Origin: an uncultured Chromatiaceae bacterium
Lineage (GTDB): Bacteria; Pseudomonadota; Gammaproteobacteria; Enterobacterales; Alteromonadaceae
Direction of reading: 5' to 3'
Assembly: GCA_946482615.1 (NCBI GenBank)
Contig: CAMLSF010000023.1
Location: forward strand, 1-33,240
DNA length: 33,240 nt
The notes beneath the pieces are model-generated. The model had not been told where the DNA came from. It made no database searches and was given only the letters and a program-made list of their open reading frames with translations. Position 1 is the first letter of the stretch, and each line of letters opens with the position of its first letter. Both the position numbers and the translations under genes were made by a program. This document shows, piece by piece, positions 26,942 through 33,240 of this stretch.

Positions 26942-28036
26942 GTGAGCGCAGTGACCCAGCAACAAAAGACGATGGATTTTTCCACCACCGACTTTACCGA
27001 TCAGCTCAGCACCGCCATTCTGGTGCTCGATAGCCAGTTACAGGTGCAGTATTTTAATACAGCCTGTTCGGCGATGTTTGGTGTGGGTGAAAAACGACTG
27101 GCGCAGCAGTATTTTTTTACCTTATTTCAGTACACAGATTTAACCTCCAGTTTCTTCTTAACCGCACTGCAAAACCGGCAGGGTTTTGGCATCAGTGACG
27201 TGCAGGCGGTGTTGCTGGATGGCCGGCATATTTTGCTGGATGTCACAGTGAATCTGATTGAACAACCGCATTTAGCCCTGATGCTGGAATTAAGGCAGGT
27301 CGACCAGCAGCGCAAAATCAGTCTGGAAAGTTTGCAGCAGCATCAGCATTTAGCAGCGCGGGAGCTGATCCGTGGTTTAGCTCATGAAATTAAAAATCCT
27401 TTAGGTGGCCTGCGGGGCGCGGCCCAGCTGCTGGAAGAGTCTTTAAATGACGATCAAAAAGAATACACTCAGCTGATTATTGCCCAGGCAGACAGGCTAA
27501 GGAATCTGGTGGATCGTTTGTTAGGGCCTTATAAAGCTCCCAATAAAAAACCATCCAATGTGCATCAGGTGCTGGAAAGAGTCAGCCAACTGGCGCAAAT
27601 GGACAACCCGACTCATGTGCAGTTTGTCAGAGACTACGACCCCAGTATTCCGGACTTTTCCTTTGACCCCGAATTGATAGAACAAGCTTTGCTGAACATA
27701 GTAGGCAATGCACAGCAGGTATTAACTGAAGGGGGCCAAATCACCTTGCAGACCCGGATTTTAAATCAGCATACCATTCATGGCCGGCGTCACCGCTTAG
27801 TGGCCGCGGTCAAAGTGACAGATAACGGTCCTGGTATTCCGCCTGAAATTAAAGACACTTTATTTTTCCCTATGGTCACAGGCAAACCCGGTGGCACAGG
27901 TTTGGGGTTGTCTATAGCTCAAACCTTAATTCACCAGCATGGTGGCTGGATTGACTGCGAAAGCTGGCCCGGGCAAACCGCTTTTACTTTGTATTTACCG
28001 CTCAATAACTCTGGAGAAGAACAATGCAGCAAGTAG
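26942..28036 (+). CDS. glnL: NtrB nitrogen sensor histidine kinase
   Basis: Phosphorylates NtrC when nitrogen is low and acts as phosphatase under PII control. The 364-residue protein has a PAS domain (about 18-120), a dimerisation/phosphoacceptor domain with His148 in GLAHEIKNPLGGLRG, and an HATPase domain with the N box NIVGNAQQVL, DNGPGIPPE and GGTGLGLSIAQ. It has no membrane segment, as expected. The start is uncertain: GTG at 26942 is the longest, but GTG at 26951 has an AGG eight bases upstream, and ATG at 26972 is also possible. Its 3' end overlaps ntrC by 13 bases. Confidence 0.95.
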   Translation: MSAVTQQQKTMDFSTTDFTDQLSTAILVLDSQLQVQYFNTACSAMFGVGEKRLAQQYFFTLFQYTDLTSSFFLTALQNRQGFGISDVQAVLLDGRHILLDVTVNLIEQPHLALMLELRQVDQQRKISLESLQQHQHLAARELIRGLAHEIKNPLGGLRGAAQLLEESLNDDQKEYTQLIIAQADRLRNLVDRLLGPYKAPNKKPSNVHQVLERVSQLAQMDNPTHVQFVRDYDPSIPDFSFDPELIEQALLNIVGNAQQVLTEGGQITLQTRILNQHTIHGRRHRLVAAVKVTDNGPGIPPEIKDTLFFPMVTGKPGGTGLGLSIAQTLIHQHGGWIDCESWPGQTAFTLYLPLNNSGEEQCSK

Positions 28037-29433
28037 TCTGGATTATTGATGATGACAATTCGATCCGCTGGGTGTTGGAAAAGGCGTTAGCACGGGCAGA
28101 TATTGCCTGCGAAAGTTATGCTTCGGCTGATTTAATGTTGCAAAGACTGCAGTATGAACAACCGACAGTAGTGGTCTCCGATATCCGGATGCCGGGCACT
28201 GACGGCATGGCTCTGCTGACCAAGTTGCAGGAACTGTCGCCTGAGCTGCCAGTCATTATCATGACAGCGCATTCGGATCTGGACAGCGCAGTGAATGCCT
28301 TTAAAAAAGGTGCTTTTGAATACCTGCCCAAACCTTTTGATGTGAATGAAGCTGTGTCGCTTATTCAGCGCGCCCTGGCTCATAGTCAGGCTAAGCAGCC
28401 CAAACAACAGGCTGTGGCACACACTGAAGTTCCGGAAATTATCGGCGAAGCCCCTGCCATGCAGGAAGTGTTTCGGGCTATTGGCCGTTTATCGCGTTCC
28501 AGTATCAGTGTGCTGATCAACGGTCAGTCCGGTACGGGTAAAGAGTTAGTGGCTCATGCACTGCACAAACACAGCCCACGTTCAGAACAACCTTTTATCG
28601 CGCTGAATATGGCCGCTATTCCAAAAGACTTAATAGAATCTGAGCTGTTTGGTCATGAAAAAGGCGCTTTTACCGGCGCAGCCAATTTACGTAAAGGCCG
28701 TTTTGAACAAGCCGATGGTGGCACTTTGTTTCTGGATGAAATTGGCGATATGCCGCTGGATGTGCAAACCCGTTTGCTAAGGGTATTGGCAGATGGTCAG
28801 TTTTATCGGGTCGGTGGTCATCAGGGCATCAGTGTGGATGTGCGTATTATTGCGGCAACTCACCAGAATCTGGAGATCCTGGTGGCGGAAGGCAAATTCC
28901 GTGAGGATTTATTTCACCGCCTGAACGTGATCCGCATTCAAATTCCGGCGCTGAAAGACCGTAAACAGGATATTCCGAAACTGGCACAACATTTCCTGCA
29001 ACAGGCCGCCCGTGAGCTGAATGTCGAAGCCAAAAATCTGGCCCCTGAAACCGAAAAGTTTTTAGCTCAGCTCGACTGGCCCGGCAACGTTCGTCAGTTG
29101 GAAAACAGCTGTCGCTGGCTGACCGTCATGGCCAGTGGTAAACAGGTATTGTTATCCGACTTGCCAGCAGAACTGACCACTGCGCCCAAAGTTATCGTCA
29201 GCTCTGCGCCTGGTGGCCAACAAAGCTGGCAGGAGGCTTTAGCCGCCTGGGTCAGTCAGAAACTCAATGCCGGTGAAGAAAATATACTGGCTGAAGCGGG
29301 ACCGGAGTTTGAAAAAATAGTGTTACAACAGGCGCTGCATTACACCCATGGGCATAAACAGGATGCGGCTAAGCGCCTCGGCTGGGGTCGTAATACGCTG
29401 ACCCGAAAACTCAAAGAGCTGAATATGGAATAG
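28024..29433 (+). CDS. glnG: NtrC nitrogen response regulator
   Basis: Sigma-54 activator of nitrogen genes. At 469 residues it matches E. coli NtrC. The receiver domain has the acidic pair Asp10-Asp11, phosphoacceptor Asp53 in VVSDIRMPG and Lys103 in LPKPFD. The AAA+ domain has GQSGTGKE (167-174) as Walker A, GAFTGA (214-219) for sigma-54 contact, and Walker B in [11 protein letters not shown]. The C-terminal FIS-type helix-turn-helix reads [22 protein letters not shown]. Walker A has Gln where E. coli has Glu, a mild change. It overlaps ntrB by 13 bases. Confidence 0.98.
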   Translation: MQQVVWIIDDDNSIRWVLEKALARADIACESYASADLMLQRLQYEQPTVVVSDIRMPGTDGMALLTKLQELSPELPVIIMTAHSDLDSAVNAFKKGAFEYLPKPFDVNEAVSLIQRALAHSQAKQPKQQAVAHTEVPEIIGEAPAMQEVFRAIGRLSRSSISVLINGQSGTGKELVAHALHKHSPRSEQPFIALNMAAIPKDLIESELFGHEKGAFTGAANLRKGRFEQADGGTLFLDEIGDMPLDVQTRLLRVLADGQFYRVGGHQGISVDVRIIAATHQNLEILVAEGKFREDLFHRLNVIRIQIPALKDRKQDIPKLAQHFLQQAARELNVEAKNLAPETEKFLAQLDWPGNVRQLENSCRWLTVMASGKQVLLSDLPAELTTAPKVIVSSAPGGQQSWQEALAAWVSQKLNAGEENILAEAGPEFEKIVLQQALHYTHGHKQDAAKRLGWGRNTLTRKLKELNME

Positions 29434-29457
29434 GGATGAGTGTCTTATCCCTGACTC

Positions 29458-29497
29458 AAAAAAACCGGCCAAATGCCACATCGACACATCTGGCCGG
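29458..29497 (-). terminator. Terminator of the lipoprotein gene
   Basis: On the minus strand CCGGCCA, a 19-base loop and TGGCCGG are followed by T7. It lies between the convergent ntrC and lipoprotein genes; toward ntrC it has no T run. Confidence 0.7.
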
Positions 29498-29517
29498 CAG
29501 GAAATTAATCTGCAGCC

Positions 29518-30210
29518 TTAAAAGCTTTCCAGAGCTATTTCTATATTTTTGTAATACAAGGACGTTAAACCTTCATAACCTGAATCTGTGCCAATAAAAA
29601 CCCAGACCCGTCCCTGACCGTCACTGTAGACAGGCACACGTTCACTGGTGGTGGTTTGTACTGTTTTTTCAGCAAAGTTAGATCCATCGCAGGCTGCGCC
29701 AGCAGCAGCGACATTCCCTATCACTTTGGCATGAGTGCCGGATTGTGATTGCTGTCCTTTATCCAGATTCAGGTAGTAACCTTCCTGCTTAGGTTCTTTA
29801 TCACCATAGCCAAACTTCAGATAAACACTTTCTCCCGGGGCGCCTCCCACTCCGGCACAACCTGCTCCGGCGTTGGATAAAAACGTCAGCCTGACTCTGG
29901 CATAATATTTAGTCGAGGGTTCAAGTCCGGAAAACTGGTTCTTCATATACATAAATAAATCGTCACTGCGATTCATTCCGGACAGATAAAAACCTTTTTT
30001 ACCTGCATTCCCTGGTAAAGCACGCAGCCCCGACTCTAACTGATAAATCTCGGCATTATCCGCAGGGTAATCAGAAAAACCAGCAGTCCAGCCATGACTG
30101 CCAGCATTGAAATCAAAATTAAAAGCCTTGTCATGTCCCAGTAATTCCAGCTCACAACCAGATAAAGACAACAGGCTTAAACCCACCAGAAAAGCTAAAC
30201 GCTGCATCAA
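29518..30210 (-). CDS. Unrecognised lipoprotein
   Basis: A 230-residue protein with a clear lipobox (LSLSGC, Cys19) after a short hydrophobic signal, so it should be lipid-anchored. I do not recognise the mature domain. It is rich in Gly, Ser, Tyr and Asp, with repeated aromatic beta-like strands (FDFNAGSHGWTAGFSDYP, YYARVRLTFLSNAG, GRVWVFIGTDSGYEG, LYYKNIEIALESF). This suggests a jelly-roll or carbohydrate-binding-like beta-sandwich, an inference from composition only. Cys residues in GAGCAGVG and AACDGS may form a disulfide. It is followed by its own terminator. The 230-base gap upstream (30211-30440) holds the M24 terminator and no other gene I can support. Confidence 0.78.
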   Translation of the reverse strand: MMQRLAFLVGLSLLSLSGCELELLGHDKAFNFDFNAGSHGWTAGFSDYPADNAEIYQLESGLRALPGNAGKKGFYLSGMNRSDDLFMYMKNQFSGLEPSTKYYARVRLTFLSNAGAGCAGVGGAPGESVYLKFGYGDKEPKQEGYYLNLDKGQQSQSGTHAKVIGNVAAAGAACDGSNFAEKTVQTTTSERVPVYSDGQGRVWVFIGTDSGYEGLTSLYYKNIEIALESF

Positions 30211-30381
30211 AGTTTTCCTTAATTTGTGCTTCTGACCCGGTAACTTGCGGTCGCAGTAAAGCGGAACGACGCAGTCAACAAAGCTGCGAATTCAAGTACG
30301 ACGGCTATAGTCTAAAAACAACTGGCGGAAACCCTGTGACCATTTGTAATAGTTAGGTTGGCAAAAGTTACTGAATATCAG

Positions 30382-30416
30382 GAAAAAGTAAAACCAGCCG
30401 CCAGGATCGGCTGGTT
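30382..30416 (-). terminator. Terminator of the M24 peptidase gene
   Basis: On the minus strand AACCAGCCG, a 7-base loop and CGGCTGGTT lead into TTTACTTTTT, about 25 bases after the stop. Confidence 0.8.
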
Positions 30417-30440
30417 CAAACATCTTTGCTTTGCTGCGAA

Positions 30441-31673
30441 TTAAAGTGGGAAAGGCTGATCGATGCTGACAGCTGGTTCGGTAAACCAGCGTGGACCAGA
30501 AGCTGTCATGTAAAAATGATCTTCAAGCCGAACACCAAACTCCCCAGGTACACAGATCATAGGTTCGTTACTGAAACACATCCCTTGCGCCAGCAGTGTG
30601 TGCTCATTGCGCACCAGATAAGGGCCTTCGTGGATATCCATCCCTATACCATGACCTGTTCTGTGCGGTAAACCAGGCAAGGTGTAATCCGGCCCTAAAC
30701 CATAAGACTCGAGCACTTCACGGGCTGCGGTATCCACCAGACCACAAGCCCTGCCCAGCTTCGCAGCCGCAAAAGCTGCCGCCTGAGCGGCCTTTTCTAC
30801 GGACCAGATGTCACGCTGACGGGCTGTCGGCTCACCAAAGACATAACTTCGTGTGATATCAGAGACATAACCTGATAAACGACAGCCCGTATCAATCAGC
30901 ACCATATCACCTTTTTCAAGATTTTTCGGCGTTTTCACCCCATGCGGAAACGCCGAATCCGGCCCAAATAAAACGATGCAGAAGTAGGAACCGCTGGCGC
31001 CAACTTTACGATGGGCTTCATCGATAAAAGCTTCCACTTCCGCAGTACTGATACCTTCATACAAGATACTGGCCACGGCCCTGTGCACTGCTAAGGTCAT
31101 ATCCATAGCACGCTGCATAATGGCAATCTCAGCCGCTGATTTTTGTGCTCTACAACCTTGTGTAATGGCTTTGCCACTGACGATCTGCTGCTGTGGATTA
31201 GCCTGACGTAAGCCTTCGAAGATAAAAAACGCACTGCTGTCATCCAGCGCCAATACTGGATTTGCTTTAGAGCAATGTTGTTTAAACACACTCAGCAACA
31301 GCTCATAAGGGTTTTCGTGCTCATGCCAGCCCAAAACCTCTCCCTGGATCACCTGAAAACCACTGAGCGTAGGGATCTCAAATACAGGACTAATATAGAC
31401 CAGTGCACCTGCTGCTGGCCCTTTTGCAAATAGTAAAGCTCCGACTAAACGTTCGCTGGCATACCAAACTGTGCCAGTGAAATAGCTTAAGTTGGTACCA
31501 GCATTCAGATACAAGGCATCTATTCCTTGCTGCTGCATCAACTGCTGCGCTTTTTCAATACGGGCCTGATACTCGGCAGTGCTGATCGGTTCGACACCAG
31601 CGACCATGGGTTCTAAGCTATCCAGCGCCTGTTGTTTGGTTTTACCACCTATCTGACTCATCATCTGCTCCAT
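30441..31673 (-). CDS. M24 family metallopeptidase (Xaa-Pro dipeptidase-like)
   Basis: A pita-bread-fold peptidase with a creatinase/prolidase-type N-terminal domain. The 410-residue protein keeps all five metal ligands: Asp in VLIDTG, Asp in VSDITRS, His in RTGHGIGMD, Glu in SNEPMI and Glu in RLEDH, so it should be active with two metal ions. It has no signal peptide. Likely substrates are Xaa-Pro dipeptides, but creatinase-type relatives act on other C-N bonds. Start: ATG codons lie at 31673, 31664 and 31661. GGAG lies six bases before 31661, so the true start may be four codons inside. It is divergent from the LysR gene by about 86 bases. Confidence 0.92.
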   Translation of the reverse strand: MEQMMSQIGGKTKQQALDSLEPMVAGVEPISTAEYQARIEKAQQLMQQQGIDALYLNAGTNLSYFTGTVWYASERLVGALLFAKGPAAGALVYISPVFEIPTLSGFQVIQGEVLGWHEHENPYELLLSVFKQHCSKANPVLALDDSSAFFIFEGLRQANPQQQIVSGKAITQGCRAQKSAAEIAIMQRAMDMTLAVHRAVASILYEGISTAEVEAFIDEAHRKVGASGSYFCIVLFGPDSAFPHGVKTPKNLEKGDMVLIDTGCRLSGYVSDITRSYVFGEPTARQRDIWSVEKAAQAAAFAAAKLGRACGLVDTAAREVLESYGLGPDYTLPGLPHRTGHGIGMDIHEGPYLVRNEHTLLAQGMCFSNEPMICVPGEFGVRLEDHFYMTASGPRWFTEPAVSIDQPFPL

Positions 31674-31711
31674 TCTTCTGTTGATAATTCAGAGTATGCA
31701 GCTGCGATTGC

Positions 31712-31757
31712 ATGAATTAAAATGATATAAATTCAACAAATCATGAATTGGATTCAT
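31712..31757. promoter_or_regulatory. Palindromic operators between M24 and lysR genes
   Basis: TGAATT-N11-AATTCA (31713-31735) has the form of a LysR-type site. A second palindrome, ATGAAT-TGG-ATTCAT (31743-31757), lies immediately before the LysR start codon. They could serve autoregulation and control of the divergent peptidase gene. Confidence 0.5.
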
Positions 31758-31759
31758 TC

Positions 31760-32638
31760 ATGCTACCTCCACTCAAAGCATTACAAGCCTTCGAGGCGAC
31801 GGCACGACTCAAAAGTTTCAGCAAAGCTGCAGAACAGCTCTTTGTCACTCAAAGTGCCATCAGTCATCAGGTGAAACTGCTGGAGGACTTTATTGGCCAA
31901 CCGCTGCTGTTACGGCAAAACAAGAGTGTAGAGCTGACTCAATCAGGCGATATGTTGTATTCGGTTGTGCGGGACTGTTTTGTCCGCCTGAATTCTGTGA
32001 CTCAGCATTTATTGAACCAACCCCCTGTTCAGCTCAAAATTCTGGCACAAACTTCTATAGCAGTGGAATGGCTGGCCCCCCGCCTGGAGCTGTTTAAACA
32101 ACAACACCCACAATTGGATACTTTGTTGGATATGGCTTCTATGGCCAATAATGCCGACCCGGAGCAGTACGATATTATTCTGGGCACCTGGCCAGCTCCT
32201 GCCGGTTTTGTCAGCCGGCAACTGCGCACCGAGTTCTGGTATCCGGTTTGTGCCCCGGCTCAGTTTCAACTATTAACAACGGATGACGCTGCTGAATTAT
32301 TGCACTACCCGCTGTACAGCTCAGAAACCGGAGAAGATTGGCAGTTGTGGTGCCAACATCAGCAACTACGTAGCCCTGCGGCTATGCAACTGCGTTATGT
32401 CAATCTGGCGTTATTGGCAACAAAAGCCGTCACTGCGGGCAGTGGCTTTGCCTTGTCGAATGACTTTATCGCAGGGCCAGCTTTAGCCAGCGGTCAACTG
32501 ATGGCATTGCGCCAGTTCAGCTATCAGTTGCCATGGGGGCAATATCAGCTGCATTACAAAACCGACAGTATACAAAGTACTGCTGTGGCTCATTTTATTC
32601 AGTGGCTGACAGAGCAACTACAACCAGCGTCTGGCTAA
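31760..32638 (+). CDS. LysR-type regulator, GcvA-like
   Basis: A 292-residue regulator. The N-terminal winged helix-turn-helix shows LPPLKALQAFEATARLKSFS, KAAEQLFVTQSAISHQVKLLE, and the wing with LLLRQNKSVELTQSG; this resembles GcvA/AmpR. The C-terminal effector domain runs from about 92 to 285. The frame begins at TTG 31748, but ATG at 31760 fits the family N-terminus (MLPPLKAL), and GGA lies about seven bases upstream. Target and effector are unknown; divergence from the M24 gene makes that gene the likeliest target. Its stop overlaps the next convergent gene by four bases. Confidence 0.9.
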   Translation: MLPPLKALQAFEATARLKSFSKAAEQLFVTQSAISHQVKLLEDFIGQPLLLRQNKSVELTQSGDMLYSVVRDCFVRLNSVTQHLLNQPPVQLKILAQTSIAVEWLAPRLELFKQQHPQLDTLLDMASMANNADPEQYDIILGTWPAPAGFVSRQLRTEFWYPVCAPAQFQLLTTDDAAELLHYPLYSSETGEDWQLWCQHQQLRSPAAMQLRYVNLALLATKAVTAGSGFALSNDFIAGPALASGQLMALRQFSYQLPWGQYQLHYKTDSIQSTAVAHFIQWLTEQLQPASG

Positions 32639-33150
32639 AACCCGGTGCGCTGTGCATAAGCTCGCCAAAACATCACACCACAGACGAAGAACACAAAAGC
32701 CAGCACCAGTGGCAGACTGTTCCATTTATTCATCACTATGATGTTATTTTCTGGCCACAGCAGTTTTTTATTGGTAGCAGAAGTGCGCACACCATGGATT
32801 AAGAAGTCACCCACTTTATTTTCAACAAAAAATATCAACTGATTTTCTCTGTTTAAAAAACCATACAACTGCTGCGTATTGTCGCAATCCTGCCTGCCCT
32901 GCAGCGGCAACCATTCAGTCGACAGGCTACTTTTTAAATAAATAGTACCTTTCCCACCTAAATCAGCGTCACAGTTCATTCCACTCAGCACTGCAGGCAC
33001 CTGCAATAAATCTGAGCCATCACTTTGTACTGTGTATTTTGGGAAAAATACAAACACAGCCACTGCAGCAGCCGCTAACACAAAACTGCCTAAGCTGGTC
33101 CACTTTAACTGCCCAAGGCTCCAATTAAGATACGACAGACTTTTTTCCAT
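32635..33150 (-). CDS. Unrecognised two-TM membrane protein
   Basis: A 171-residue protein with hydrophobic segments at about 19-37 (GSFVLAAAAVAVFVFFP) and 143-163 (LPLVLAFVFFVCGVMF). Between them is a soluble domain of about 100 residues with Cys59 and Cys83, probably periplasmic. It starts MEKSLSYLNW, a cytoplasmic N-terminus by charge. The family is not recognised. It is convergent with the LysR gene and overlaps it by four bases. The last 90 bases of the window, upstream of it, contain no feature I can name beyond its likely promoter side. Confidence 0.7.
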   Translation of the reverse strand: MEKSLSYLNWSLGQLKWTSLGSFVLAAAAVAVFVFFPKYTVQSDGSDLLQVPAVLSGMNCDADLGGKGTIYLKSSLSTEWLPLQGRQDCDNTQQLYGFLNRENQLIFFVENKVGDFLIHGVRTSATNKKLLWPENNIIVMNKWNSLPLVLAFVFFVCGVMFWRAYAQRTGF

Positions 33151-33240
33151 AACTCACCCCAGAGTACAAAGAGCGATAAGTTACCAGTGTCATTCAAGTA
33201 AGGAAAGCAGAGAGTGATGATGCTCTATGTAGGCGCTGCA

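Overview
The window is a piece of a gammaproteobacterial chromosome of moderate G+C. It looks most like the Alteromonadales/Chromatiaceae group, and Rheinheimera or a close relative is my best guess. This rests on gene order and protein similarity recalled from memory, not on a search. Support comes from a Na+-type polar flagellar motor gene (motX) between purA and rnr, as in Vibrio and Shewanella, and from a queG-tsaE-amiB-mutL-miaA-hfq-hflX-hflK-hflC-yjeT-purA backbone like that of E. coli. Almost everything is core-genome material. I see no insertion sequence, prophage, CRISPR array or defence system.

Layout. Positions 1-8240 (minus strand) hold rnr (its 3' end lies outside the window), motX, purA, yjeT (DUF2065), a kynureninase-like PLP enzyme, hflC and hflK. 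Positions 8312-14560 (minus strand) hold hflX, hfq, miaA, mutL, amiB and tsaE, several with overlapping ends. queG diverges at 14797; the nnrE/yjeF gene usually found between queG and tsaE is absent. Positions 15905-17674 (minus strand) hold a DUF1289 protein, a DUF4442 hotdog protein, two identical tRNA-Gly(GCC) genes and orn. Positions 17804-19728 (plus strand) hold rsgA and psd, followed by a cytosolic-type glycerophosphodiester phosphodiesterase. A lineage-specific stretch at 20498-22269 has a MerC-like membrane protein, two small unrecognised proteins and a DUF3016 protein. typA follows on the minus strand (22517-24346). The nitrogen-control block glnA, a DUF4124 protein, ntrB (glnL) and ntrC (glnG) occupies 24800-29433. 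The window ends with an unrecognised lipoprotein, an M24 metallopeptidase divergent from a GcvA-like LysR regulator, and a two-TM membrane protein.

How the genes work together. The hfq-hflXKC group covers RNA-chaperone control, ribosome rescue and FtsH quality control. The miaA, tsaE, queG and tRNA-Gly genes concern tRNA supply and modification. rnr and orn finish RNA decay. rsgA and typA act in ribosome maturation. glnA-ntrBC is the nitrogen circuit, and its DNA shows a sigma-54 promoter, two upstream NtrC-like sites and a third NtrC-like palindrome just before ntrB, the layout of the enterobacterial glnALG operon.

Points most worth following are the PLP enzyme inserted in front of yjeT-purA, a run of hairpins between purA and motX, the MerC-like protein with a Cys-rich tail, the small unrecognised genes at 21058-21749, the nitrogen-regulatory architecture, and several convergent gene pairs whose 3' ends overlap. 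I found no strong evidence of an undescribed multi-gene system.
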